A stretch of 64,000 nt of DNA from Peromyscus leucopus. Its lineage: Eukaryota; Chordata; Mammalia; Rodentia; Cricetidae. Positions 1 to 10,131 of this stretch are shown in pieces. A model generated the notes under the pieces. The model worked only from the letters and a program-made list of their open reading frames with translations, did no database searches and was not told the DNA's origin. Position numbers and translations under genes: made by a program. Within the stretch, counting starts at the first letter, position 1, and each line of letters opens with the position of its first letter. The DNA is taken from positions 1,244,001 through 1,308,000 of the forward strand of contig NC_051069.1 of assembly GCF_004664715.2 (NCBI RefSeq). Reading direction: 5' to 3'.

Positions 1-119
1 TAAGGCTGGACAAGATTCCACTGTATGGCTCTCGCATGATTGTTTAGTCACTCGTGTATTAATGGATATTTCAGTTGCTTTTGATTTTTGTCTGTTATGA
101 ATAATATTTATAATTTAAA

Positions 120-395
120 ATTTTAGTAGCCACTAAGATATAAAGTGAGACATGAAGTTATTTTTTAAAAATTTGTTATTCAACCTATTATAGCCACAAT
201 TTTTAAAAATTACTTCAGTAGGTAAGCATTGTAAACATTTATTAAGATATTTAAAGTTCTTTTCTGCACAGGACACCCATGCTATCTAGTGTATATTTCA
301 CACTGATATAGCATATCTGCATTTGGCTTGCCACATTTCAAGTGCCTAAGAGCCACACGCAGCCCCTGGTTTCCCTGTTAGCTAAGGCGCACAGG
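120..395 (+). mobile_element. Ancient mammalian interspersed repeat, DNA-transposon-like
   Basis: AT-rich sequence leading into 'gccacatttcaagtgcctaa' and 'agccacacgc' is recognisable as an old repeat shared by placental mammals ('catttcaagtgctcaatagccacatg' type). It is heavily mutated and has no open frame. I cannot assign the family, and the 5' limit is a guess. The neighbouring 396-640 is unique sequence. Confidence 0.4.
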
Positions 396-649
396 TCTTA
401 CTTCAGTTCAGGGTGGAGTGTGGGGAGACCAGAGATGCCCTGTTCCTATGTCATTGGAACTGTGTCAGTCATCATGATCTGGGACAGGCAGTGTCTCAGA
501 GAGGTCTTTGGCAGGGTATAGACTGCGGTAAGTTCTTGGCTAACTTCTCAAGCAAGTATCTGGAGTTTCAGATTTTAATGGCTCCAAATGTAGCTTCATG
601 TTCCAACAGTCAAGCTGATGTTTTTATTTTTGATGATGATGATTATGAT

Positions 650-997
650 GACTGTGTGTGTAGTAGGTGTGAATATGGATGTGTGTATGTCATAGCACAC
701 ACAGAGGCCAGAGAACAACTGTCAGAAGTCGGCTCTCTCCTTCTGCCCTGTTGAGGTTATGGCCCTCATGTTGCCTCTGTGACACTGTGTACTCCAGGCT
801 AGCTGGCCCACCTGCTTCTGGGTAGTTCTTTTTATTCTCTGCCTCTGATTTCTAGGTAGAAGCTCAGAGACTGCAGATGCATGCCATGACAACCCCCACC
901 CCCATTTTTTTTTTTTAAATATGGATGTGAAGATTGAACTCAGGTTATTAGGGTTGTGTGTCAAGGCTCTTACCTGCTGAGACATCTCACTGACCCT
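650..997 (-). mobile_element. Composite tRNA-B1 SINE (B4/RSINE1-like), old
   Basis: Read on the minus strand, a tRNA-like head ('gagatgtctcagcaggtaag', then 'cctgagttcaatcttc') is followed by an A-rich linker (T-run 906-917 on plus), a decayed B1-like middle and a tail seen on plus as 'gaggccagagaacaact' plus a GT-rich end. Many substitutions indicate an old copy. The open frames here come from the SINE. Confidence 0.65.
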
Positions 998-1179
998 CAA
1001 ACTGATGCAGCATTTTCAAAAAGGAGACTGGTTTGCATTGTCCCTAAGAAAAACTTCAAATACATCTGCACTCAACACCAGTAAGGTGACAGATCATACT
1101 TCATGTGGCCATGCATGGGTCTCTGAGAACAAAATTATACCAACTCCTTTGTTTATTTATGAACTCAGTGATGACTTAC

Positions 1180-1548
1180 TGTGGTGGTTTGAAGAAAAAT
1201 GGCCTTTATAGGTCCATAGCAAGTGTCACACTTAGGAGGTATGGACTTGTTTAGAGTAGATGTGGCTTTCTTGGAGGAAGTGTGTCATTGGGGATGGGCT
1301 TTGATGTGTCAGATGCTCAAGTCAGGCCCAGTGTCTCACTCTCTTCCTGGTGCCTTGGATCCAGAGATAGAAATCTCAGCTACCTCTCCAGCACCATGTC
1401 TGCCTACATCCCACAAGGCTTCCCATTCTGACAATAATGGTCTGAACCTCTGAACTGTAAGCTCGCCTCAATTACATGTTTTTCTTTCTAAGAGTTGCTG
1501 TGGTCATGGTGTCTCTTCACAGCAGCAACAGAAACCCTAACTAAGACA
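1180..1548 (+). mobile_element. Solo MaLR-type LTR with 5-bp TSD
   Basis: It begins 'tgtggtggtttgaa' and ends 'accctaactaagaca', with the inner phrases 'ttggaggaagtgtgtcat' and 'ggtcatggtgtctcttcaca' typical of rodent ERVL-MaLR LTRs (MT/ORR1-like). It is flanked by an identical 5-bp duplication 'cttac' (1175-1179 and 1549-1553), as expected for ERVL-class integration. No internal region remains, so it is a solo LTR. The subfamily is not assigned. Confidence 0.8.
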
Positions 1549-1810
1549 CTTACTGAGATGTTTTATGGGTCAGGCACATTGTGAACACTGGAGGTCGATC
1601 TACTACAGGAAGAATATGCTTCCCATCACAAGGGTTTGAGCTGCTGCAGCTTGGAGTCCCTGCCAGCAATGACCTTGACATTGGCTGACATGATAACGGC
1701 ATATTTCATCTTTCACAGCCCACGCAAGTGTTACCAGCTCTCTCCTCCCCTCTAACCTGAGAGAGGATTATAGTTTCCTGATTGTCCACCTTGGTAGAAA
1801 GAGTAACCTG

Positions 1811-2003
1811 GCCAGGTGGTAGTGGTGCACACCTTTAATCCCAGCACTCAGGGGGCAGAGGCAGATGGATCTCTGTGAGTTTGATGCCAGCCTGAGCTAC
1901 AGAGTGAGTTCCAGGAAAGGTGCCAAAGCTACACAGAGAAAACCTGTCTCAAAAAAATAAAAATAAAAATAAAAAAATAAAATAAAAAGAAAAGGAAAAA
2001 AGA
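1811..2003 (+). mobile_element. B1 SINE with 13-bp TSD
   Basis: This 7SL-derived SINE contains 'cctttaatcccagcactcag', 'ggatctctgtgagttt', the muroid phrase 'aggaaaggtgccaaagctac' and an A-rich tail of AAAAT units. The duplication 'aaagagtaacctg' is perfect (1798-1810 and 2004-2016), so both ends are exact. Pol III A- and B-box regions are still visible. Confidence 0.93.
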
Positions 2004-2016
2004 AAAGAGTAACCTG

Positions 2017-2814
2017 TATCCACTGGAACTTCATGAATTCTGAAGTCATGTCAACCATGTAGAAATTTTTGGCTTGCTTTGTCAAATACAAATGTGAATT
2101 CCAACAAAATTTCCAAAAAGTCTTGAAGCTCACAAAATGACAGCTGAGGTGGTCAGGGAATTTTTTCTTCACATGTCTACCTCTCACTCAGGGCCACTGG
2201 TTTCACTGAACACAAGTCTTCCTTTCCTGGCTGATGAGGCCCCTATGATAACAGTGTGTGTCATGGTAAGGTGGTTCCAACAGAGAAGAGCCACCATCTG
2301 TGAATGGGGTGAAGGTACCAGTAGGGTCTGAGCCCGATTTCTTCCTTCTGTTTATTCAAAACACAAATACACGACACCCCAAAACATAGCCATCCTTTTT
2401 TTTGGGCCCCCCTTTTGATTTTCTTTCACACACACACAAATCAGACTGTTAGGAGATTATGTATTGGGCAGCTCCTCAAACTCCTGCAAGTGGATTCTCA
2501 GATGTGCCCTTTGAATTGAGCGACAGCCACATTTCCCTGGGGACAGCTCCCTGATGATAGATTCTTCCTGAGGCCCCATGTGCCAGAAATGCTCCCATTC
2601 AACAGGTTTCTAGAACAGTAGGTTTTGCTGTATAGATCTAGATGGAATATGTTTTCTTCCTTTGAGGCTAAGTTTCTGGGTCATTCCGGTAAATATTTAA
2701 TAGGAACTCCTGCCAGTTCCTGTGGTATCCGAGAGGACAGTAAGCAGACACCCTCAAGCAGATGATTCAGGGATTGTTAGTTCAGCCACACAATTGAGCA
2801 GTCATTTGTCACTA
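2017..2814. other. Unique noncoding sequence
   Basis: No repeat family, splice-bounded exon or RNA gene was recognised. A short CA run at 2427-2440 and open frames below 70 codons are all that stands out. Confidence 0.6.
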
Positions 2815-2889
2815 TCTAATTCCAACACAGTCCATCATCCTGGAAAGAAAGCCGGTATTCATTTCCAGTCTCTATCAGTTCCCTTAAAA
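2815..2889 (-). mobile_element. Ancient L1M fragment, left part
   Basis: The plus strand shows antisense L1M text ('catcatcctggaaagaaag...tatcagttcc'). It continues at 3086 beyond an inserted SINE, so the two pieces are one old LINE insertion. Confidence 0.5.
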
Positions 2890-2907
2890 AATGTTTTATT
2901 ACATTTA

Positions 2908-2959
<52 letters not shown>

Positions 2960-3085
2960 ATGTGCATGTCATGGTGTGCATCTGGAGGTCAGAGAACAAC
3001 TTTCCTGAATTGGTTCTTTCTACCACGGAGGTCGTCAAACTTGGGGGGCAAGTGCCTTTACCCACGAAGCCATGTCCCTGGTCCC
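2890..3085 (-). mobile_element. tRNA-derived SINE (B3/B4-type) inserted in L1M
   Basis: On minus the head reads 'acatggcttcgtgggtaaag' then 'gacgacctc', and the tail is 'gttgttctctgacctccaga' followed by a CA-rich end (plus-strand GT run). Its CA tail has grown into the GT microsatellite at 2912-2957. It splits the L1M fragment, so it is the younger insertion. Confidence 0.7.
2912..2957. repeat. (GT)n microsatellite
   Basis: About 23 uninterrupted GT units lie in the 3' tail of the SINE around it. Length polymorphism is likely. Confidence 0.95.
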
Positions 3086-3262
3086 CAGGTCCCCACTCCC
3101 CCTCCTCTCCTGACAGTCACTAATCTACTTTCCTCATGTGTGGATTTGTCTAGTCTAGGCATTTCAGTTATGAATGGAATCACGTGATGCTTGGGCCCCT
3201 GGGTCTGTCTTCTTCCACTTAGAGTCAAGGTCCATTCATGTGGCGCTGGCCGCTGCTTTCTA
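3086..3262 (-). mobile_element. Ancient L1M fragment, right part
   Basis: 'cactaatctactttcctcatg', 'tgaatggaatcacgtga' and 'aaggtccattcatgtgg' match the antisense of the 3' part of old mammalian L1 (the 'aatggaatcatacaatatg...ggttcatccatg' block). Continuation of 2815-2889. Confidence 0.6.
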
Positions 3263-4142
3263 CTTGTTAGAAAAGTAGCAGAGTCTTAAGAGATGTCCCA
3301 GGTAGATCCTTGAGACACAAGGCAGAGGGAAATGGGGTCTGAAGGCCCGACTTCCGCCCTTCAGCCTGGGCCTGCGTTTGAAAGGCTCCCAAATGGATCA
3401 CCTTCTTGGTTGAAAGACCTTCCGGGCTTTTCTTCATGGATGTAAATCACCCAGCAGGTCCTTTACGTATGAATTAGTCTATAGCACTTCTCTCTCAAAC
3501 AATCCAGACAAAAGGATGTGGAGGGGAGGAAAAGCAGATCAGTGTCACTTTGTCACTGAGGTGGGCTTGTTCTGGGCAGGGAGCGAGTACCTGGAAAGAG
3601 AGAACCATATAGGAAAAAGAAGCAATACAGACTTGCTGCGGCCTGGTTCTCACTGATGGACATTTCTGAGAAATGTCTTTTTTTTTTCCTTTGAGGCCCA
3701 AAAGGATTACATGGTCTGCAGCTGACCAGAACTCCTGGGACACGATTGCCTTTCTGGGCAAGAAAAAAAAAAAAAATCCATGGAAACCTCTGTCCAAAGT
3801 CAATTATCTGAGATTTGGAGTCTTGCAGCCTGCCAGCGGAAACTGCAGGCCATTTGTATGTGGCCCGGTATGTAGGCCGCCTCCGCCAGCTTTCCTGGCT
3901 CAGCCCTCCATCCTCAGGGGAGACTCAGGCGGCTGCAGCTGCCTCCTCAGCTGTCGTCCACCACAGCCCGCACCCTCTTCTGAGCTGTTGACGGCTCCCA
4001 TGTTAATGCTGGGAAGGCTGGTTGGACACGTCTCACAGCCTCCTCACAGTGGGTGAATCTAACCCATATTCTGTAAGGTGGAAGGGGCCCTGGATGGAGC
4101 CAGGAGCTCAGGGCTGTCCAGGGAAATGTGGGTCTTGATAGA
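3263..4142. other. Unique sequence, partly GC-rich
   Basis: No repeat or gene recognised. 3880-4020 is GC-rich ('ggcggctgcagctgcctcctc'-like) without a clear CpG island. A T-run at 3679-3688 and an A-run at 3762-3775 are short homopolymers. Confidence 0.55.
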
Positions 4143-4262
4143 GGCTCTGCCTTCTCTTCAGGGTTGTGACTATGTGTAAGTCAAGCTATCTCCGTGAGTT
4201 TTACGTTTCTCACGTGTAAATGATTGATTGCTTAACTCATCCAGGGCTTTAGGTAACTCTCC
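4143..4262 (+). mobile_element. MIR SINE fragment
   Basis: The order 'gctctgccttctcttc...ttgtgactatgtgtaagtcaag...tctccgtgagttttacgtttctcacgtgtaaatg' follows the MIR core ('ctctgccactta...tgtgtgaccttgggcaagtcac...gcctcagtttcctcatctgtaaaatg'). Diverged, and recognised by eye only. Confidence 0.5.
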
Positions 4263-4330
4263 TGCAGCATTAGGAAGCTACACCAAATGACTTCAGAGGC
4301 ATTTCCCTGTTCTGTGGTTCTAAAGACTCC

Positions 4331-4696
4331 TCAAGGGTCCAGGGCTATGGTCAGTGGCCCTGAGTTTGAGTCCCAGAAACTGTATACAAAAACAAACAAA
4401 CAAACAAACAAAAACATGGCTAGGATGGTGATGGTAGGCAGAGCCCTGGAATTTTCTGGAAGGCCAACCTAGCCAAATGGGTGAGTCCCAGGCCAATGAT
4501 AGACTTTGTTTCAAAAAACAAAGTGAATGTCTCCAGAATGCCAAAACTTATGTTCTTCTCTTGCCGCCCCCCCCCAGACACATGTACTCAGACACACACA
4601 CATACACAGACACACACACAGACACATGTACTCAAACACACACACACACATACACGGACACACACACAGACACATGTACTCAGACACACACACACG

Positions 4697-4731
<35 letters not shown>

Positions 4732-4733
4732 TT
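4331..4733 (+). mobile_element. Composite tRNA-B1 SINE with long CA tail
   Basis: The B-box-like 'ctgagtttgagtcccagaa' is followed by an A-rich AAAC linker, 'atggctaggatggtgatggtag', the middle 'ccaacctagccaaatggg...gactttgtttcaaaaaacaaag', then a C-run and an expanded CA tail. Degenerate but in the right order. Confidence 0.65.
4575..4733. repeat. Imperfect (CA)n with an internal period
   Basis: CA dinucleotides are interrupted three times by 'agacacatgtactca' blocks (about 4576, 4619 and 4667), giving a larger tandem period of about 45-50 bp before a purer CA run at the right end. Confidence 0.9.
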
Positions 4734-5650
4734 TGCAGGGTACCTGATACTGAGGGCTTAGAGCCTTTCTGTATCTCAACAGGCTTCCCAAGCTTGTCTA
4801 AGGAGCCAGCAGCCACTATGTCTTTTGCCGTCTTTTAACTATCGTTCCACATTGGTGCTCACTGATGAACTGAAGTCTCTTTGGAATGCCTGCCACCCAG
4901 ATGAGAAGCTATTCTAGATGAAAAGAGATTAGGAGATGCGAGATCAAATACAACCTACACCTCTAGTTGTATCTCAGATCAGGAAACTGCGGAATGCTTA
5001 CAATGGACACTCCAGAAACAGAGCTTAGAACAAAAGGCTGGCCATCCTCCCCTCCCCAGCATGCCCCGGGCTCCCTCCCTCTCATCCCTTCCAACTCTGC
5101 TCAGCCTGCAGAGTCTTCCTCACTTCTCCACGGCAACAGTCCTTCCTCAGAGTTCTTGCTTGCTGACCTCTCACCCACTTTAAGATGTACCTCGATTCTC
5201 TTGGTCCCCCCTTTTAGATTTACCCCATCGGGATGCAAGGATTGTTCTATGTGTGTGTGTTGGCGGCTCTTGGCCGAGTCTAGCGCTGTTTTTCTGTTCC
5301 GTGCCCAGGTAGCACATTCAAGAGTTTTGCCATCGTATTGAGAAAAGGTTTTAAAATTCAAATCTTACTTTTTTTTTTTTTCTTTTTCTTTTCCTGCTGA
5401 GAGCCAAGTTCCATATTCTGGGCCTCTTGTTCATTTTTCAGAGGCAGGGCAACACGGGCAAGATCAAGCCAGACCCTGACAAAGCCCAGCCTCCCCTGAG
5501 CTCAGAGCCCTATGTTTATTTTACAACAATTAGAAGCACACAGGCTCCTTTGCAGACAGGTTAATACATCAGACTAACTTGTGCAATGCTCTTTCTCAAG
5601 CATGCCTGGTCCAAGGACCTTGAACACAGCTTTAAAAATTACCCTGGGCA
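4734..5650. other. Unique sequence
   Basis: No repeat or gene recognised apart from a pyrimidine run at 5368-5392. Several short open frames (up to 124 codons at 4967-5341) lack a family I know. Confidence 0.5.
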
Positions 5651-6185
5651 TTGGGGAGATGGCTCCGGCAGGAAAGTGTTTGCCCTGCAAACATGAGGAA
5701 GACCTCGGTTTGATCCCTAGAACTCAGGTAAGAATGGGTGTGGTGGCACGGGCTTGGTTTTTTTGTTTTTTGTTTTGTTTTTTGTTTTTTGTTTTTTCGA
5801 GACAGGGTTTCTCTGTGTAGCTTTGCACCTTTCCTAGAACTCGCTTTGGAGACCAGGCTGGCCTCGAACTCACAGAGATCCGCCTGCCTCTGCCTCCCGA
5901 GTGCTGGGATTAAAGGTGTGCGCCACCACCGCCCGGCCAAGTGGCACGGGCTTGTAATGTCACTGCTGGGGAGGTAGAGACAGGTGGATCCCAGGGGCTC
6001 ATTGGTCAGCGAGCCTAGCTGAATGAGTGAGCTCCAGGTTCAGGGAGAGACCTTGTCTCTAAAAGGTGGACAATGTCTTGAGGAATGATACTTGAGGTTG
6101 TTCTCTGGTTTCCACATTCATGTGCGTGTGCATCTACCATACGAAATTTCACATACATATGTAAGCATGTGCCACACACACACAG
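5651..6185 (+). mobile_element. Composite SINE split by a B1
   Basis: The head 'ttggggagatggctccggca', the B-box region 'cggtttgatccctagaa' and then 'gggtgtggtggcacgggcttg' are interrupted by the B1 at 5757-5940. The element resumes 'taatgtcactgctggggagg...ccttgtctctaaaagg' and ends in a CA tail. Removing the B1 and one TSD copy restores a continuous element. Confidence 0.85.
5757..5940 (-). mobile_element. Young B1 SINE nested in composite SINE, 14-bp TSD
   Basis: The minus-strand B1 has a T/G-rich tail on the left (5757-5797), then 'gagacagggtttctctgtg', the cricetid-type body 'ctttgcacctttcctagaac', and ends 'ccaccaccgcccggcc'. The TSD 'gtggcacgggcttg' is identical on both sides (5743-5756, 5941-5954). 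Little divergence, preserved CpGs ('ctcgaactc', 'cccgagtg') and the perfect TSD all point to a recent insertion. Confidence 0.95.
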
Positions 6186-6269
6186 ATGGTAAATGAATGC
6201 TAAGAGACACTTTCTTTTTTCTTTAGCTAAGACAACCACTAGTGCCTGAAACTTGGATAAAGAGGCATT

Positions 6270-6664
6270 TGCTGTGGGATGGTCTGTATGTCAAATCTGT
6301 TGCTCCGATAGGTCAATAAATAAAACACTGATTGGCCAGTGGCCAGGCAGGAGGAAGTACAGGCGGACAAGGAGGAGAAGAAAGCTGGGAAGTGGAAGGC
6401 TGAGTCAGAGAAACTGCCAGCCACCACCATGACAAGCCGCATGTGAAGACGCCGGTAAGCCACCAGCCACGTGGCAAGGTATAGATTTATGGAAATGGAT
6501 TAATTTAAGCTATAAGAACAGTTAGCAAGAAGCCTGCCATGGCCATACAGTTTGTAAACAATATAAGTCTCTGTGTTTACTTGGTTGGGTCTGAGCGGCT
6601 GTGGGACTGGCGGGTGACAGAGATTTGTCCTGACTGTGGGCAAGGCAGGAAAACTCTAGCTACA
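6270..6664 (+). mobile_element. Solo ERV2/ERVK-type LTR, 6-bp TSD
   Basis: This 395-bp LTR begins 'tgctgtgggatggtctgt' and ends 'aaaactctagctaca', with an identical 6-bp duplication 'ggcatt' on each side (6264-6269, 6665-6670). It carries a polyadenylation-like 'aataaataaaaca' followed by 'ctgattggccagtggccagg'. The 6-bp TSD indicates a class II ERV. The sequence resembles RMER17/MYSERV (mys)-type LTRs of muroid rodents, but the name was not checked. No internal retroviral region is present. A diverged relative lies at 62435-62816. Confidence 0.88.
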
Positions 6665-6670
6665 GGCATT

Positions 6671-6997
6671 GCTTTCGCTCATGGAAAGAAAGCCCTCAAT
6701 AACAAGGGCAAGCCACTCTCCAGGGTTGACTGAGGACTGGGCACAGCCTATCAACCACTGCCTCCTCCCCACTTCCCAAGCAGAGATGGGGATGGCAAAG
6801 GGAGAGCTCCTCAGAGCTTTGGGATTATGACACATCAGTTTAGCCTTCTATCATGTGTTTTATTTCCCTCCCTTGCTTTCCTGGTCCCTGACATGAAGTG
6901 TTAGAAACCGCAAGAAGATCATATCTAAAGGTGAGCTCTGTTTTCAAGGAGAGAACAACACCGTTCTCTGGATGAATATATTCTTGGGCAACAAGCT
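6671..6997. other. Unique sequence
   Basis: Nothing recognised between the solo LTR and the MER20 fragment. Confidence 0.6.
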
Positions 6998-7180
6998 TGT
7001 TCAGTGGAGACCGGTTCTCAATGTCTAGGGTTGGTTTTTGGTGGTGACAATGAAAAGGTACTATAGGTGTCTGTAGGTGTCTGGTGGGTAGAGGTCAAGG
7101 ATGTTGCTAAGCACCCGTGCACACGGAACAAAAAGGATGGTCTGGTTTCCAACATGAACAACGCCAGCATGGAGGAATCT
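6998..7180 (+). mobile_element. MER20 (hAT-Charlie) DNA transposon fragment
   Basis: 'tcagtggagaccggttctcaa' is TIR-like. It is followed by 'ttggtggtgacaatga' and 'tctggtgggtagaggtcaag', then 'atgttgctaagca', matching the MER20 phrase order ('tggttgtcacaac...ctagtgggtagaggccagggatgctgctaaaca'). It is non-autonomous and long inactive. Confidence 0.65.
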
Positions 7181-7366
7181 CGGAATAAAATACATGTTGG
7201 TCAAGAGGGAAAGGAATTGTCTTGGTGTTCCTGGAGATGCCAAAGCCACCACATCCTGGGTGTTTGTGTATTTCTCTGCCAGGTAGTCACAGTTGTGGTT
7301 CACATTCCAGGGTCTCGTATAACCTACACACCTCCTGCTGCATGTGAGTGAGCATTTCTCCAGACC

Positions 7367-7500
7367 AACAGGTCTCAAGCTTGGTCTAAATTTCCTAGGG
7401 ATCTGGTTAAAATGTGGATTCCAAATCAGTGAATTTGGAGGGAGGTCCTGGAGTGACATCAGTCCTGTGAGTCCGCAGACCACACTTCAGCAGCAAGACT
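7367..7500 (+). mobile_element. MER5A-like DNA transposon fragment
   Basis: 'aggtctcaagcttggtctaa', 'ttcctagggatctggtta' and 'attccaaatcagtgaatttgg' fit a diverged MER5A (hAT-Charlie MITE: 'gttctcaaccttgg...gattctgatttaattgg'). Orientation and ends are uncertain. Confidence 0.45.
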
Positions 7501-7799
7501 TTTGTTGATGGTTGGCCAACAGTGCCCAAGGATGCTACAAAGCCTTCTGAAGTGGGGCATCAATTTACACTTCCCCAGAGATATGTTTTGGTGAATATCT
7601 TCTCAACGATTTGCTGCTGTTAATCTTGAGATCTTAATTCACATTCCTCAGACTTTTTAATTAATTTAACTTTTTGTATGTTTATTGGCTCTTCACATGT
7701 ATCTTCTTGTCTGTTTTTTTTTTTCTTTTTTCTTTAGGTAGTCTGCCTTTTGCTTTGTGGGCATTTATCTTTCTTTTTCCATTTTTAATTTTATTATTT

Positions 7800-8030
7800 A
7801 AAAAATTGTGTGTATGTATGTATGTATGTATGTATGTATGTATGTATGTATGTATATATGTATGTACACACATGTGCAGGTAGCTGCAGAGGCCAGAAGA
7901 GGGCATTGGATTCCCTAGTGCTGGGTTTGCAAGAGGATGTGAACCACTGGATGTGGGTGTTGGGAACTGAACTCAGGTCCTCTATAAGGGCAGCCAGTGG
8001 TCTTAACCACTGAATCATCTCTTCAGTCCC
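7800..8030 (-). mobile_element. B3-type SINE inserted in L1M
   Basis: On minus, 'gactgaagagatgattcagt', 'taagaccactggctgccc' and 'gacctgagttcagttccca' form the tRNA-like head, followed by 'atgccctcttctggcc' and a tail that has become a CATA repeat. It interrupts the L1M and is therefore younger. Confidence 0.85.
7810..7866. repeat. (ATGT)n microsatellite
   Basis: About 12 tetranucleotide units lie in the A-rich tail of the B3 SINE. Confidence 0.95.
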
Positions 8031-8054
8031 ATCTTTATTTCTAATTAAGCCTTT

Positions 8055-8079
8055 ATGTGTGTGTGTGTGTGTGTGTGTG
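8055..8079. repeat. (GT)n microsatellite
   Basis: Twelve GT units just outside the B3, within L1M sequence. Confidence 0.9.
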
Positions 8080-8497
8080 ATTTCTTTTTTTTTCTTCTTC
8101 TCTTTCACTTTTTTTGTGGTGCCCTTTAGTGACTAAGAACTCTTCATTTTCTTATGACTTAACATAAGTCTTTTTGTGTTTAGTGTATGCATCTTTTTAA
8201 TCAGATAAAGTTGGTAGTTTAGGTAGCTGCTTTGTCTCACTACTGAGCTTTTAGGTTTGGTGACTGTTCCACGATTATGAAGTGTGTTGACTTTAAAAGG
8301 AGCTGAGCAGTAACTTGAAGCTCTTGGCCTGTCAGGAACTGATTTTTTTTGTTTCGTATGAAGTATGGATTTAATTCTGTGCTTTACCACAGGAGCAACC
8401 ACTTGTCCCACCACCATTTATTGAGTAGATCTTCTTCCCTTGTGGTTCTCAACACCATCTTTATCTTCCAGCAAACACACAGACTTCCAAGCTGTAG

Positions 8498-8680
8498 AGA
8501 GAGCAAAGCCTGGATCTAGAGAGTGCTTTTCCAGAGGACTGCGTTGGTTTCCCAGCACCTATGTTGGGCAATTAACAACCCATTATAGCTCCAGCTCCAG
8601 GGATCCTACGCCCTCTTCTGGCCTCTCTGGGCACTGCACACACATGCACAAACCCACTCACAGACACACGATAAACTCCT
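8498..8680 (+). mobile_element. B3-type SINE
   Basis: 'gcttttccagaggactgcg', 'ggtttcccagcacctatg', 'agctccagctccagggatcc' and 'cgccctcttctggcctctc' run in B3 order, with a CA-rich tail. The 5' head is worn. Confidence 0.8.
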
Positions 8681-8721
8681 CTTCCCTCAACTTATTTCTT
8701 GTTAGGCATTTGGTCACAGCA

Positions 8722-9000
8722 CTGAGGAAAGTAGCTAATGCACCCTTCAACACTCTTCAGAGTGCAGCCTCTTCCATGAAGCCTTCCTAAGTCCCATGTG
8801 CAGTTACACACTCTGGCTGTATTTGTCATGATTCTGCCATTCCCGTTGTAACAAGAGGTTCGGGTGCCTTACCATCCTGCAGGCTCTGGAGTTCTCAGCC
8901 ACGTTTTCTCATTTTCATACCTCCAGTGTTTGGCCCATGGTGAACCTTACACATTGTTATTGATTGAGCCAGTAAACATGCAAGGAAAATACTAGGAAAT
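8722..9000 (+). mobile_element. L2 LINE 3' end
   Basis: 'ttccatgaagccttcctaag' corresponds to the L2 hallmark 'ccaggaagccttccctga'. Further on, 'tttggcccatggtgaacc...attgttattgattgagcc' corresponds to 'tggcacatagtaggtgctcaataaatgttt'. The order and spacing suit the L2 3' end. Confidence 0.6.
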
Positions 9001-9711
9001 GGTTTTAATGATATGAACTGCTTCTTTTGCTGACATTTTCAGATTTTAAACCACGTGTCTACTCTCGGGGCTCTGTCGTGTCATGTGTAACATTCTACCA
9101 TGACAGGCTCACATCAGTTCACATGATCAGCTATGGAAAAGGCAGGCACAAGCTGGCTGCTCACAGTCCTCAGAGGTTTCCACCCCATGCTCCATGCTCT
9201 GAGTTTCTCTGCACAACGGCTTTATTTCTTCCACGGGCTTCTCTCCAAGCAAACTCTGAACTAAAGACCTTTTCTAAGTCGAGTGTGAAAGATTTTCAAG
9301 AACTTTCTGCAGCTGAGTTTGAGCCAAGTGCCTTTCCTAAACCGTCTAGGGAAGTAAAGCCAGTTGAGGAATGCAGCAATATGGCGAAAGGAGGGCAGGG
9401 CGGGGGCCCAACCGTGGTGGGAACAGCACCAAACAGACCAGAAACTTGACGTTTGTGCCTAGAGGGGGAGAGAAGAATGGGACCACTCAGTGAGAGCATG
9501 GTCTTTTCGAGAAAAGGACAGGGTATCTGCTCATTCAGTCAGCATCCTTGATTAAGTGAGTGCCATGAAGCCTGTGGATCAGACGCCAGAGAACTAGGGT
9601 TCCAGGAAACTTAATGGTCGCTCAAGCCACTCCAAGGCAGTAGCTCCCAGGTTCACCATCTCATGATCTCAAACAATGAGAAGCAAGGACAAAGCGGGGC
9701 AGGCCGTCTCA
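9001..9711. other. Unique sequence with one 140-codon open frame
   Basis: The frame 9027-9449 (plus) lies outside known repeats and is among the longer non-repeat frames. Its C-terminal part (residues about 75-120, 'ELKTFSKSSVKDFQELSAAE') has a plausible composition, but there is no recognised family, no clear splice acceptor and no neighbouring exon. I treat it as chance. The rest is unassigned. Confidence 0.4.
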
Positions 9712-9716
9712 CTGAG

Positions 9717-9912
9717 TGCCTCAGTTACTTTCCTGTTGCAGGGCGAAGACACCACAACCAACGCAACTTAGAGAAGAAAGAATTTATTGGGGCTCACTTC
9801 CAGTTCCAGAGGGTCAGAGTCCATGACCGCCATGGTGGGGATTGTGGCAGCAGGCAGGCAGGCATTGCACTGGAGCAGTAGCTGAGATCTTACATGTTGA
9901 GATGACAATTCT

Positions 9913-9980
<68 letters not shown>

Positions 9981-10126
9981 CAACTGGGAATGGTATGGAT
10001 TTTTGAAATCCCATAGTGGCACACCTCTTCAAACAAGACACACACTTGCCAAACAGTGCCACCAACCAGGGACCAAGTGTTCAAAAACACGAGTTTCTAG
10101 GGGCCATTCTCATCCAAGCCACCACC
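9717..10126 (-). mobile_element. Solo MaLR-type LTR with 5-bp TSD and GA expansion
   Basis: The plus strand reads 'tgcctcagttactttcctg...gaagaaagaatttattggggc...ggcagcaggcaggcaggcatt...ggggccattctcatccaagccaccac', the antisense of a rodent MaLR LTR. The TSD is 'ctgag' (9712-9716, 10127-10131). The terminal CA has mutated to CC at one end. An internal GAGA stretch has expanded (9917-9978). Confidence 0.82.
9917..9978. repeat. (GA)n microsatellite inside LTR
   Basis: About 30 AG units grew from the GA-rich part of the MaLR LTR. This is a homopurine mirror repeat able in principle to form a triplex. Confidence 0.95.
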
Positions 10127-10131
10127 CTGAG

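Larger units (their letters stand above)
7550..8432 (-). mobile_element. Ancient L1M 3' region, split by a B3
   Basis: The plus strand gives antisense L1 text: 'tcacattcctcagactttttaatt' and 'tgtatgtttattggctcttca' on the left of the B3. On the right, 'ggatttaattctgtgctttacc' leads into 'caccaccatttattgagtag', the well known L1 antisense 'cagcaccatttattgaa' motif. The order on both sides of the 7800-8030 SINE is collinear, so this is one old insertion. Confidence 0.65.

Noticed and set aside
4477..4838. Frames rich in Thr/His or Val/Cys on both strands
   Set aside because: CA/GT repeat artefacts in a SINE tail.
7061..7483. 140-codon minus frame
   Set aside because: It overlaps MER20 and MER5A-like remnants and has no family; taken as chance.
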